A stretch of DNA of 64,000 bases from Nitratidesulfovibrio sp. SRB-5. GTDB lineage: Bacteria > Desulfobacterota > Desulfovibrionia > Desulfovibrionales > Desulfovibrionaceae. The stretch lies in NCBI RefSeq assembly GCF_019931275.1, contig NZ_JAIOTY010000001.1:496001-560000 (forward strand), in the 5' to 3' direction. Position numbers and translations under genes: made by a program. Under the pieces are notes generated by a model that was not told where the DNA came from, ran no database searches, and worked only from the letters and a program-made list of their open reading frames with translations. Each line of letters opens with the position of its first letter. Within the stretch, counting starts at the first letter, position 1. Of the stretch, positions 26,026 through 34,645 are shown one piece after another.

Positions 26026-26295
26026 GGCGGCCTCCGTTGCGGCGGGCAGGCGCGGAACGCCTGCATGACGCGGTGCTTTGCCCGTGCATAGCAGATGCGC
26101 GCGGATATGTTCGGGCCGCAGCGGCACATTTACACCGGTTCACACTATTTAACGCGGGCGCGCCGCGCGGACTTGCCCTTGCGGCGCGGAGCGGTTAGCC
26201 AGATGGTACGAAACAGCATGGCCGGTCTGGTGTGCCAGTGCTGTTTGTCGGCCCGCTTCGGGCCTCCCCCGGTTCACTCCCAATATCTCCATGCC

Positions 26296-27033
26296 ATGAA
26301 CACGCCCGCGCCCTGCCGTACCCCCGTACCCTCCGCGGTCTCCGGACATGCTCCGCGCCCCGTCGCGCCGGGCCGTGCGCACACGCCGGGCGTCTGCCCC
26401 CGTTGCGGGGGCCGGGTGTACCAGCCCGGCCATGCGGGGCAGGCCTGCCAGACGGGCCAGACAAGCCAGACAAACAAGACGGGCCAGACGAATCAGGCCA
26501 ATCACGCGGGACGGGTGCCGGAGAGCGGGGCGGGCGGCCTTGCAAGGCTGCTGCGACGGGGACTGTCCGGCCCCATGCGCTACCTGCGGGCGGCGCCCCT
26601 GCCCCATGCCACCGGAGGCGTCTCCGCCCTCATCGGTGCAGGGCTGACCCGCGTGGCGCTGGAAGCGCTGGCGGAAGAAGCGCTGGCCATGGGGCTGCTG
26701 TTGTTCATGCCCGCTTCCGGGTGGTTCGGGCTGGCCCTGCTGTGCGGGGCCGACGGCCTGAGCCGCTACCGCGAATACCTGCGGATGCGCCGCATGCTGG
26801 ACCGCTGGGGTTTCACCCCCCGTCTGCTGCGCCCGCTGGCCTCGTCGCGCTGCCAGCGCGATGCCGCCATGCAGGCCGCGCGCGAGGCGGGCTGCGCGGA
26901 CAGGACCCGCGCCTACTACCGCAAGTTGGGATACCGTTGGTACCATCTGCTGCCCGACAGGGTGGTGGCCAACCCTCTGGCGTTTCTCGACATGCGGTTT
27001 CTGCGGGCCACTTTCCTGCCCGGCAAGCGTTAG
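26296..27033 (+). CDS. Zinc-ribbon protein with 9-bp repeat-coded linker, function unknown
   Basis: A 245-residue protein. CPRCGG and a later Cys (GQAC) suggest a half or rudimentary zinc ribbon. This is followed by a low-complexity linker CQTGQTSQTNKTGQTNQ coded by the 9-bp tandem array at 26446-26499. The C-terminal 150 residues hold a hydrophobic segment (ALAMGLLLFMPASGWFGLALL) and a basic tail with many Arg and aromatic residues (YYRKLGYRWYHLLPDRVV). No family is recognised. The start is uncertain: ATG 26296 has no clear ribosome site, and ATG 26218 is an alternative. It is divergent from the WecB-like gene. Confidence 0.55.
   Translation: MNTPAPCRTPVPSAVSGHAPRPVAPGRAHTPGVCPRCGGRVYQPGHAGQACQTGQTSQTNKTGQTNQANHAGRVPESGAGGLARLLRRGLSGPMRYLRAAPLPHATGGVSALIGAGLTRVALEALAEEALAMGLLLFMPASGWFGLALLCGADGLSRYREYLRMRRMLDRWGFTPRLLRPLASSRCQRDAAMQAAREAGCADRTRAYYRKLGYRWYHLLPDRVVANPLAFLDMRFLRATFLPGKR
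26446..26499 (+). repeat. 9-bp tandem repeat array (x-Q/K-T coding)
   Basis: Six consecutive 9-bp units: TGCCAGACG, GGCCAGACA, AGCCAGACA, AACAAGACG, GGCCAGACG, AATCAGGCC. In frame they encode a Gln-Thr-rich linker. The same GGCCAGAC core recurs at 18495, 36692 and 55596. Confidence 0.85.
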
Positions 27034-27294
27034 GGGTGGTCTCCAGTAGGCCTTTCGCCCGTCGGCCATCCGCCGGAAGGCAGCGAAGTGTCCCCGAGGC
27101 TGCAAGTTCCTGTCGCGCGAGGGCGCGTTCTGGTGTAGCCTGTATGGCGCGACGAGTAATTTCGGTGCGTTCTCCGTGGCATCGCGATAAACGGGTCGGT
27201 GCATGGGGCAGGCTGAACGGGACTGGTGCCGGGACTGGTGCCGGAACTGGTGAAGGAATGGGCGCGGCGCGCGCCGCAGGGGGGAGCGATTCGC

Positions 27295-30162
27295 ATGGCA
27301 GCCGATGGCCACCACGATCACGGCATCGTCGCAACCGGGCCGGAGCCCGCGCATTCCGATCGTCCGGATGACCCCGGCAATGTTCCCGGCGGCGCTCCGT
27401 CGGGTTCTCCGCCCGGTGCCGCGCGCAGTACGCCGTCCGATGTCCCGACGGGTGCGGAATCCGGTGACGTGGCCCAGCAGCATCGCCTGCTGCTGGAGCA
27501 TCTGCCCGGTGCCTATTCCCTGCACGAAATGCTCTGGGACGAGCACGGCCAACCACGCGACTACCGGTTTCTCGACGTCAATCCCGCCTTCGAGGACATG
27601 ACCGGCCTTTCCCGCGAAAGGGTGCTGGGGCGCACACTGTTTGAAGTGCTGCCCGGCATCGAGCGCAAGTGGGTGGACATCTACGGCAGGGTGGTCTCCA
27701 CCGGCCAAAGCGCCTCCTTCGAACACCGCGACGAACTGATGGGCAGGCACTGGGATGTGCGGGCCTGGTGCGCGGGGCCGAACCGGTTCGCGGTGGTCTT
27801 TTCCGATGCCACCCGCTGCCGGGTCATGGAGGGCGAACTGCGCCGCTCGGCGGCCATGCAGCGGGCCATGATCCGCAACATCCCCTTCGATTTCTGGGCC
27901 CGCGACGCCAGTGGCCGCGTGGTCATGCAAAGCGACATTTCCGTGGCCCTGTGGGGGGACCTGACCAACTCGCCCGACAGCGAGCGGGACGTGCCACAGG
28001 CCACCCGCGCCGGGTGGCAGGACATCAACACCCGAGTAATGGCGGGCGAGACGGTGCGCCACGAGCACGAGGTGCAACTGCCGGACGGCGCCCGACGCGT
28101 CTTCGCCAGCATGGTCACCCCCATCCGCGACGAGACGGCCGACGGCCTGCTCGGCATTCTCGGCATCAACATCGACATCACCGAACAGCGCGCCGCGGAA
28201 CAGGCCCTGCGCCGCAGCGAGGCGCGGTTCCGCTCGCTGATCGAGAACGCCCTGAACCTGCCGGTGCAGGGTTACGACCGCGAGCGGCGGGTGTTCTTCT
28301 GGAACGCCGCCAGCGAACGGCTGTACGGCTTCACCCGCCAGGAGGCCGTGGGCAGGCGGCTGGAGGAACTGATCATTCCCGAGGACATGGCCGACGAGGT
28401 GCGCCGCGACATGGCCCGCTGGGTGGAAACCGGCATTGCCCCCCGCGCGGGCGAATTGCGCCTGCGCCACAAGGACGGCGGCCCGGTGGCGGTGTATTCT
28501 TCGCACGTGGCGTTGCAGGGGCCGGGCGGCGAGCCGGAGATGTACTGCATCGACGTGGACCTCAACAACCTGCGCCGCGCCGAACTGGCCCTGCGCGAGA
28601 GCGAGCAGCGCTTCCGCACGCTGGTGGCCAACCTGCCGGGCGTGGTCTACCGCTGCGAGGCCACGTCGCCGTGGCGGGCGCTGTTCGTCTCCGACCAGGT
28701 GGAACAGTTGACCGGGCATCCGGCGGCGGAATACCAGCAGGGCGGCCTGCCCCTTGAACACATCATCCACCCCGACGACCGCGCCGGGGTCATCGCGGAC
28801 ATGGCGGCGGCCACCGATCCGGACGGGTATTTTTCGCTGGAATACCGGGTGCTGCACGAGGACGGCACCCTGCGCGCGGTCATGGAGCAGGGTCGGCGGG
28901 TGCACGACGAGGCGGGCAGGGAGTTTCTGGACGGGGTGATCCTGGACGTCACCCCCCTGCGCCAGGCCCTGGGCGACCTTGCCGCCGCGCGCGACTTCCT
29001 GGACGCGGTGATGGAGGCCATGCCCTCGGCCTTGGCCGGGGTGGGGCCGGACGGCCTGGTCATCCACTGGAACCGCGCGGCGGAAGAGGCGTCCGGAATT
29101 TCGCGCGATGCCGCGCGCGGGCGCCCGGCAGCGGACGTGCTGGCCCGGCTGGTGGGCGCGACCCCCCAGGTGCACGAGGCCGTGGCCCTGCGGCAGGCCG
29201 CCCGGTTCGAGGGAGTGCCCCGCGTGACGGACGGGCGGCTGCGCCATCTGGACGTGATGCTGTTTCCCCTTTCGGGGCAGGGTGCCGCGCCCGGCGTGCC
29301 GGGGGCCGTCATCGTGCGGGTGGATGACGTCACGGAGCGCGCCCGTCTGGCCGACATGCTGGTGCAGACCGAAAAGATGCTGTCCGTGGGCGGGCTTGCG
29401 GGCGGCATGGCGCATGAGCTGAACAACCCGCTGGGGGCGGTGTTGCAGGGCGTGCAGAACATCATCCGCAGGCTGGACCCGGATATGGCCGCCAACGCAC
29501 AGGCCGCGCGCGATGCCGGGGTGTCCCTTGTGGCCATGCGCACCTACATGGAGGCCCGGCGCATTTCCGAAATGCTGGAAGGCATTCGCGATGCGGGCGC
29601 CCGCGCGGCGGACATCATCGCCACCATGCTGGAATTCACGCGGCCTGGGCAGGGGCGGCGCACCACGGCGCGGGCGCACGCCCTGGCCGAACGGGCGCTG
29701 GCCCTGGCGGGCAGCGACTATGACCTGCGCCGCCAGTACGACTTCCGCAAGCTGCACGTGGTGCGCGATTACGCCGAAAGCGTCGATACCCTGACCTGCG
29801 TGCCCACCGAGATCGAGCAGGTGCTGCTGAACCTGTTCAAGAACGCGGCCCATGCCATGGCGGAAAAGGACTATCCCGCCGGACAGACCCCCGCCCTGCA
29901 CGTGAGCACCCGGCGCGAGGGCGACGAGGTGGTCATCGTGGTCGAGGACAACGGGCCGGGCATGGAGCCGGACGTGCGGCGGCGGGTGTTCGAGCCGTTC
30001 TTCACCACCAAGCCTCCGGGCGTGGGCACCGGGCTGGGGCTTGCGGTCAGCTACTTCATCGTGGTGCGTACCCACGGGGGCAGCATTACCTGCGACGGCG
30101 TGCCCGGAGAGGGCGCCCGGTTCACCGTGCGGCTGCCCGCCCGACAGGCGGTGGACAGCTAG
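27295..30162 (+). CDS. Soluble multi-PAS histidine kinase
   Basis: A 955-residue kinase with no signal peptide or membrane helix, so cytoplasmic sensing is expected. After a Pro/Gly-rich N-terminus, five PAS-like modules can be followed: LLLEHLPGAYSLHEM, MQRAMIRNIPFDFWARD, FRSLIENALNLPVQGYDRE, FRTLVANLPGVVYRCE and FLDAVMEAMPSALAGVGPDG. PAC motifs occur between them. The kinase core has H-box GGMAHELNNPLG (His707), N-box LLNLFKNAAHAMA, and DNGPGM and GVGTGLGLAVS. ATG 27295 is chosen for the GGGGGAG site ten bases upstream. No receiver domain or cognate regulator gene is adjacent, so it is an orphan kinase. The ligand or signal is unknown; no Cys-rich or heme motif stands out. Confidence 0.92.
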   Translation: MAADGHHDHGIVATGPEPAHSDRPDDPGNVPGGAPSGSPPGAARSTPSDVPTGAESGDVAQQHRLLLEHLPGAYSLHEMLWDEHGQPRDYRFLDVNPAFEDMTGLSRERVLGRTLFEVLPGIERKWVDIYGRVVSTGQSASFEHRDELMGRHWDVRAWCAGPNRFAVVFSDATRCRVMEGELRRSAAMQRAMIRNIPFDFWARDASGRVVMQSDISVALWGDLTNSPDSERDVPQATRAGWQDINTRVMAGETVRHEHEVQLPDGARRVFASMVTPIRDETADGLLGILGINIDITEQRAAEQALRRSEARFRSLIENALNLPVQGYDRERRVFFWNAASERLYGFTRQEAVGRRLEELIIPEDMADEVRRDMARWVETGIAPRAGELRLRHKDGGPVAVYSSHVALQGPGGEPEMYCIDVDLNNLRRAELALRESEQRFRTLVANLPGVVYRCEATSPWRALFVSDQVEQLTGHPAAEYQQGGLPLEHIIHPDDRAGVIADMAAATDPDGYFSLEYRVLHEDGTLRAVMEQGRRVHDEAGREFLDGVILDVTPLRQALGDLAAARDFLDAVMEAMPSALAGVGPDGLVIHWNRAAEEASGISRDAARGRPAADVLARLVGATPQVHEAVALRQAARFEGVPRVTDGRLRHLDVMLFPLSGQGAAPGVPGAVIVRVDDVTERARLADMLVQTEKMLSVGGLAGGMAHELNNPLGAVLQGVQNIIRRLDPDMAANAQAARDAGVSLVAMRTYMEARRISEMLEGIRDAGARAADIIATMLEFTRPGQGRRTTARAHALAERALALAGSDYDLRRQYDFRKLHVVRDYAESVDTLTCVPTEIEQVLLNLFKNAAHAMAEKDYPAGQTPALHVSTRREGDEVVIVVEDNGPGMEPDVRRRVFEPFFTTKPPGVGTGLGLAVSYFIVVRTHGGSITCDGVPGEGARFTVRLPARQAVDS

Positions 30163-30408
30163 GGGCAGAGGGATTGCCCCGAAGGCGCGTTGCAAGCTCG
30201 GAGGCATGGCCCCAAGGGATATTCCGGGGCGCATCCGTTTGTGCAGGTTGCCCGCACAATGTGGATCATGGTTGCACAAGTTGGCGCATCATGGCATTCG
30301 GGCGTATGAAATGGCAGGGGCGTGCGGCGTCGGGAAAGTTTTCCGGCATGCACCGCGCGCGGTGGGCAGCATTTTTGCGCGCAGCATGCGCTTGCACAGG
30401 ATGGAATC

Positions 30409-30582
30409 ATGATCGGAGAATTGTTTCAGCCGATGCATCTGCTGGTGTTGGGCATAGTGGCCCTGTTCGTTTTCGGGCCGGACAAGCTGCCCCAGCTGGG
30501 ACGGACATTGGGCAAGGCCGTGCGCGAACTGCGCGGGGCCATGAACGAACCCGACGAGGTCACCAAGGACAACACGAAGTAG
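30409..30582 (+). CDS. tatA: Twin-arginine translocase subunit TatA/E
   Basis: A 57-residue protein: one N-terminal membrane helix (MHLLVLGIVALFVFG) and the conserved FGPDKLPQLGRTLGKAVREL amphipathic helix, the TatA signature. AGGATGG precedes ATG 30409. TatA oligomers form the pore of the twin-arginine system for folded proteins. The window has at least one Tat substrate, the FMN dehydrogenase at 19619. tatB and tatC are not adjacent, so the rest of the system is encoded elsewhere. A strong terminator at 30689 ends the unit. Confidence 0.93.
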   Translation: MIGELFQPMHLLVLGIVALFVFGPDKLPQLGRTLGKAVRELRGAMNEPDEVTKDNTK

Positions 30583-30688
30583 GCGGAAGTTGCACGGAGT
30601 TTTCGGGGGATGACCGCCGGACGGGATACCCCGGCCTGATGCAGGCCGCCTGAGGCATGCTGACTGGCGAAGCGCGCCTGGCGAATAC

Positions 30689-30738
30689 GGACGGGGCGGA
30701 CACGGAAACAACCGTGCCCGCCCCGTCCGCGCGTTTTT
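30689..30738 (+). terminator. Rho-independent terminator after tatA
   Basis: A stem of 16-17 bp with one mismatch (arms from GGACGGGGCGG and CCGCCCCGTCC plus CACGG/CCGTG, loop AAACAA) spans 30689-30727 and is followed by TTTTT at 30733-30737. It also separates tatA from the convergent membrane-protein gene. Confidence 0.85.
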
Positions 30739-30757
30739 GCGGGGAAAGCGGGCGGCG

Positions 30758-32134
30758 TCAGTGGGCGGCCAGCCACCATGCGGCGGTGACGGCGGCCAGG
30801 CTGGCCACGCGGAACAGCTGGCTCTGCACCAGCAGCACCAGCCCCAGGCGGGGTGTGAAGATGCCGGTGTGCGCGGGCAGCTGGTGGCGCAGCGCCCGGA
30901 TGGGGGTGGCCACGATGGTGCCCAGCACCAGCGCCAGCGCGGTCTGGGCCGTGTCCAGCGAACCGGCGTCCAGCAGGGCGGCGGCAGCGGCCACCCCGGA
31001 CGAGAATTCTGCGGCGGCGGAAAATATCACCACCCCTGCTGCCTGCACCGGCAGGATGCCCATGCCGAAGCCCCCGGCGGCACCGCCTGCCGCCCCCGCT
31101 GCAAGGTCGCGCAGGGTGTCGAACACCCCGACCTGATGCAGGGCGTACATGGCAAGATAGGTGGGCGCGGTGAACAGGGCCATGCGGCCTATGCGGCGGC
31201 GGAACCGGGTGCCCACCAGCGCCAGTGCCGCCCTCAGGCGCTGGGCTGGGGCGGCGGGCCCATCCTGCCGGGCCCCCTGTGTCCCGTGTTGCCCGTGCAC
31301 GGTCACGACGCCGGAATGGGATGCGCCGGAATGGGGTGCCCCCTGACCGGTGGGAAGTGGCCCGCGCCCGTCTCCTTTCCCGTCCTTGGCACCGCTCGTG
31401 TCCTTGGCGCCGCTCGTGTCCGCCGGTTCCGCCCGGCGGGTAAGCAGCAGCACCAGCGCCGTGCGCAGCAGCGCGGCCACGCCGTTCAGCGTCAGGTAGA
31501 TGATGCCTGCCGTGCGCGCCAGCGGCCCCACCACGAAGAACGTGGTGGGCAGGTGCAGCAGAAAGACCGGCAGGCCGGAATTGAGCAGGTACGACAGGCG
31601 CAGTTCGCGCGCGGACAACCGCCCGGCGGTGTGCGCCTCCATGAGCAGCGAGTTGGCCGCGGCGGCGGACAGGAAGGCCGTGGCAAAGGCCGCGCCGCTG
31701 TCGTCGGGCAGGCGGCCCCAGCGGGTTACCGGACGGGCCAGTCGGGCCAGCAGCGGCGTCCAGCCAAAGGCTTCCACGGCCAGTCCCACGGCCAACCCCA
31801 CGCCCATGATCATCAGCATGTGCAGCAAGGGGCGCACCAGTCCCGGCCACGCGGCGTGCCAGGCCAGCAGCCGGGGGTCGCGCGCCAGGATGGCCCCCAG
31901 GGCCACGGCGCAGGCCAGCAGCGGCAGCGCCAGCCCCAGGCGTGACGCGCGGCGGCCACCGCCCTTGCCCTCTCCACTCGCCCTTGCGTGGAGGGCGCGA
32001 CCGTGACCGGACCCGGGACCGGACGCGTGGCCGTGCACGTGGCCTGCGGGGAACTCGGACGAGGACGATGGCACGCCCGGTGCGGAGGGCTGCTGGGGCG
32101 GAGCGGATGCGTCGTGCTGGCGGGGGTGCGGCAT
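30758..32134 (-). CDS. GATE-type (nucleoside-recognition domain) membrane protein, paralogue 1
   Basis: A 458-residue polytopic protein of the nucleoside-recognition/GATE domain group. It aligns along its whole membrane part with the gene at 58972-59943 (for example AANSLLMEAHTAGRLSARELR here against ASNSLLAESYEKGELSRRELR there, and ATPIRALRHQLP against STPMRAFRHQFP). About eight to ten helices are visible. A hydrophilic loop of about 75 residues in the middle contains an 18-bp repeat coding DTSGAKDTSGAK. The His-rich N-terminus (HVHGHASGPGSGHGRALHAR) might bind metal (inference). The start is uncertain: ATG 32134 has no clear ribosome site. Transport or uptake of a small molecule is suggested by the fold, but no substrate is known. 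Confidence 0.75.
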   Translation of the reverse strand: MPHPRQHDASAPPQQPSAPGVPSSSSEFPAGHVHGHASGPGSGHGRALHARASGEGKGGGRRASRLGLALPLLACAVALGAILARDPRLLAWHAAWPGLVRPLLHMLMIMGVGLAVGLAVEAFGWTPLLARLARPVTRWGRLPDDSGAAFATAFLSAAAANSLLMEAHTAGRLSARELRLSYLLNSGLPVFLLHLPTTFFVVGPLARTAGIIYLTLNGVAALLRTALVLLLTRRAEPADTSGAKDTSGAKDGKGDGRGPLPTGQGAPHSGASHSGVVTVHGQHGTQGARQDGPAAPAQRLRAALALVGTRFRRRIGRMALFTAPTYLAMYALHQVGVFDTLRDLAAGAAGGAAGGFGMGILPVQAAGVVIFSAAAEFSSGVAAAAALLDAGSLDTAQTALALVLGTIVATPIRALRHQLPAHTGIFTPRLGLVLLVQSQLFRVASLAAVTAAWWLAAH

Positions 32135-32631
32135 GGGCGTGTCGATGGCGGTTTGGCGGCGTGCGTGCGGTGCGCAGGGGCGCCAGAAATGGAGAGGCGG
32201 TAGTCCTGTGGCTGCCGCCGGTCGGCAGCGTGCGGAACACTGCGGGTTGTAGGCCCGGCGGCGGTGCCGTGCAAGGGAAAACCGCGTGCCGTCGCGCTGG
32301 CGGGGTGCTGCGCGTTTCCGGCGGGACACCGACGGGACACCGGCAGGATACGGGCACGATTCCGGGGTGATACAACCGCGAAAGGAAGCCGCTGCCCGGT
32401 GGCCCTTTGCCGGGAAAGGCGCTATATTACGCGCCGAACGATGCCGGGGGGCACGGCGGCTGGTTGCCGCCGGGCCGACGCGGGCGCCATCATCCGGATG
32501 CGGGTGCGGCGTACCCTGCGCTGCGCACCAGGTATAGGGCCCGTACAGCGGGTTTGCCGGGTCGCGGCGGGCAACGGCGCATTTCGGATGCTCATCGGGG
32601 CAGGGCGCGGCAGCGCCAGCCGGGAGGGAAC
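32135..32631. other. Divergent intergenic region
   Basis: The region lies between the GATE-type gene (minus) and cheV (plus). It contains GGGACACCGACGGGACACCGG short repeats near 32320-32345 and a somewhat A/T-richer segment near 32420-32430. No gene, clear promoter or hairpin is seen. Confidence 0.4.
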
Positions 32632-33804
32632 ATGGGGCAGACCGGCATTCTGCTGGAATCGGGCACCAATGAACTCGAGATCGTCGAGTTTTTCGTGGAC
32701 GAGGCCGCGCCGGATGGCGCGGTATCCGACGGTCTGGAGCGTCCCAGTACCGCGTCTGGCGGACCTGGCGGCGCGCCCGAAGGCCTGGGCGTGGACGACG
32801 CCTGCGTGGCCGAAGTGCCGACCAGGGGGGCCTTTGGCGCTGCTGCCCCGCTCGCGTGCGGCTCGTTGCGGCGTCGGTATGGCGTCAACGTGGCCAAGGT
32901 GGTGGAAATCATCCGCATGCAGCCCATCACCGCACTGCCGCAAATGCCTCATCCGGCGGTGCTGGGGGCCTTTCCGCACCGCGACGGGCGGGTCATCCCG
33001 CTGGTGGATCTGGCGAAGTACCTGGGCATCCCGCGCGACACCAGCGGCGAGCCCAAGATCATCGTCACCGAATTCAACACCGTGATCACCGGATTCATGG
33101 TGTCCGGGGTGAACCGCATCCACCGCATCAGCTGGACCGACGTGGAGGCCCCGGGCCGCTTCCTGCAGGAGGCCAGCCGCAATTCCATCACCGGCATGGT
33201 CCGGCTGGACGAGCGGGTGGTGTTTCTGCTGGACATGGAAAGCATCGTGGCCGAGATGCACCCGGACCTGTCCATACGCATGGAACGGCCCCTGGCTTCG
33301 GCATCCGCCGGAGAGCGGGGGCAGGGGGCGGATGCCGCCAGCGGGACCACGGAAGCCGTGCCGCCGGACGCGCAGCCGGATCTGCCGCCGCGCCGTTACC
33401 GCATTCTGCACGCCGACGATTCCGGCAGCGTGCGCCGTCTGGTGCGCAACCTGATGGAGGCCAGCGGGCGGTTCGAACTGCTGCAGGCCAACGACGGACA
33501 GGAAGCGTGGGACATGCTGGACGGCCTGCGCCGCGAGGCCGAATCAAGGGGCGTGCCCCTGTCCGATCTGGTGCAGGCCGTGGTCTCCGACATCGAAATG
33601 CCGCGCATGGACGGGCTGACCCTGTGCCGCCGCATCAAGGAAGATTCCGCGCTGCGCGCCCTGCCCGTGGCGCTGTTTTCGTCGCTGGTCTCGGAACGGC
33701 TGGGGCACAAGGGCGAATCGGTGGGCGCGGACGCGCAGTTCGCCAAGCCCGATTTGCAGCAACTCAGCCAGAAGGTGCTGGAACTGCTGGGCGAATCCGC
33801 CTGA
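32632..33804 (+). CDS. cheV: Chemotaxis protein CheV (CheW + receiver)
   Basis: A 390-residue coupling protein. The N-terminal CheW domain begins GILLESGTNELEIVEFFVDE, is interrupted by a low-complexity insert of about 40 residues, and continues NVAKVVEIIRMQPITALPQM with HRDGRVIPLVDLAKYLGI. The C-terminal receiver has acidic pocket HADDSGS, phosphoacceptor Asp in VVSDIEMPRMDG, and the AKPD Lys. It links chemoreceptors to the CheA kinase and is modulated by phosphorylation. A GGGAGG ribosome site lies just upstream of ATG 32632. No other che genes are adjacent; a chemoreceptor lies at 52507. Confidence 0.93.
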   Translation: MGQTGILLESGTNELEIVEFFVDEAAPDGAVSDGLERPSTASGGPGGAPEGLGVDDACVAEVPTRGAFGAAAPLACGSLRRRYGVNVAKVVEIIRMQPITALPQMPHPAVLGAFPHRDGRVIPLVDLAKYLGIPRDTSGEPKIIVTEFNTVITGFMVSGVNRIHRISWTDVEAPGRFLQEASRNSITGMVRLDERVVFLLDMESIVAEMHPDLSIRMERPLASASAGERGQGADAASGTTEAVPPDAQPDLPPRRYRILHADDSGSVRRLVRNLMEASGRFELLQANDGQEAWDMLDGLRREAESRGVPLSDLVQAVVSDIEMPRMDGLTLCRRIKEDSALRALPVALFSSLVSERLGHKGESVGADAQFAKPDLQQLSQKVLELLGESA

Positions 33805-34217
33805 TTTTTCGCTGAGTTCCAGAACCGCCTGATGTCCAGCGCTGCCTGATTTCCCGAGCCGGATGGTTTTTCGGGCGGGCTGATTTTCCGGTTCGGGTCC
33901 GCTGCGTGAGCCGGACCGGATGTCGCAACCGGACAGCATGTCGCAACCGGGCCGGATGACCCGGTTGGGCCGGGTATGCTGCGGCCCCCCCCTCTCTTTC
34001 TCTCTCTCGATGTTGCGTGCAGCCTTGCCCGTACGGCGTGCATTGCTGCGGGCATGTGGCGTTCCCCGCCCCGCGTTTCGCCTTTCCCGCGCAGGCGCGC
34101 GGTATCCACAATCCCTTCGGAAAGTCCTGCGTGCAACGTCCGGTGTGCTGCGTGCGGCGCTGCGCCCGTGTGCCCGTGCGCTTGGCGCGTGCGTTGGCTG
34201 CACCTTCGAAAACGTGC

Positions 34218-34250
34218 GGGGCGCGCCGTTCCAATGGAACGGCGCGCCCC
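34218..34250. repeat. Perfect 15-bp hairpin
   Basis: The arm GGGGCGCGCCGTTCC and its exact complement are separated by AAT. No T tract is present on either side. It may be a terminator-like hairpin for cheV 410 bases downstream of its stop, or a protein-binding dyad. Confidence 0.6.
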
Positions 34251-34520
34251 GATTTCGCCCGCAGCGCACCGACTGCGCCACGGACCCCTGCGGCTGGAAT
34301 GCGTCCGACGCATTCCCCCGTACCGGCTGGCCTTGTCCAACCGCCTTCCGGCACGGACGGGCATCGACCGACATGCCCGGTGTCTGTTGCCATATACTTA
34401 CCAAGAAGCGTGCCATTCGCGTTATGGAACCATGCTGATATTAATCGACTGTTATTTAAGCGTGTTGCGCGAATATTGGATTGGGTAAGCAATCAATTTG
34501 GGTGTTTGTCAAAGGGTCCG

Positions 34521-34601
34521 TCCGCGATGGCGGACGCATTTGGGATGTATAAATCCGCGATGGCGGACGATGTGGGCGAAGGCGTGTCCGCGATGGCGGA
34601 C
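34521..34601. repeat. Three 15-bp repeats at 33-bp period
   Basis: TCCGCGATGGCGGAC occurs at 34521-34535, 34554-34568 and 34587-34601, with unrelated 18-bp spacers. Each copy is itself a small dyad (CCGC/GCGG). The spacing is exactly 33 bp, about three helical turns or eleven codons. Confidence 0.85.
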
Positions 34602-34645
34602 AACGGGGGCGTTTTTCATGCGGCGGGCTGGCGACCTTTTCCGGG

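Larger units (their letters stand above)
33805..34645. other. Long intergenic region with hairpin, A/T-rich island and 33-bp-spaced repeats
   Basis: An 841-bp spacer between cheV and the convergent sigma-54 activator. No gene is convincing. Near 33805-33960 there are TGATTTTCCG-like and GTCGCAACCGG repeats. At 34218-34250 there is a perfect 15-bp hairpin. From 34390 to 34510 the composition drops to unusually A/T-rich, unlike the rest of the window. At 34521-34601 there are three copies of a 15-bp element at exact 33-bp spacing. Confidence 0.6.

Noticed and set aside
30409-30582. Complete Tat operon
   Set aside because: Only tatA is present and a terminator follows; tatB and tatC are not in this window.
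34521-34601. Possible CRISPR array
   Set aside because: Units are 15 bp, spacers 18 bp, only three copies, no leader and no cas genes.
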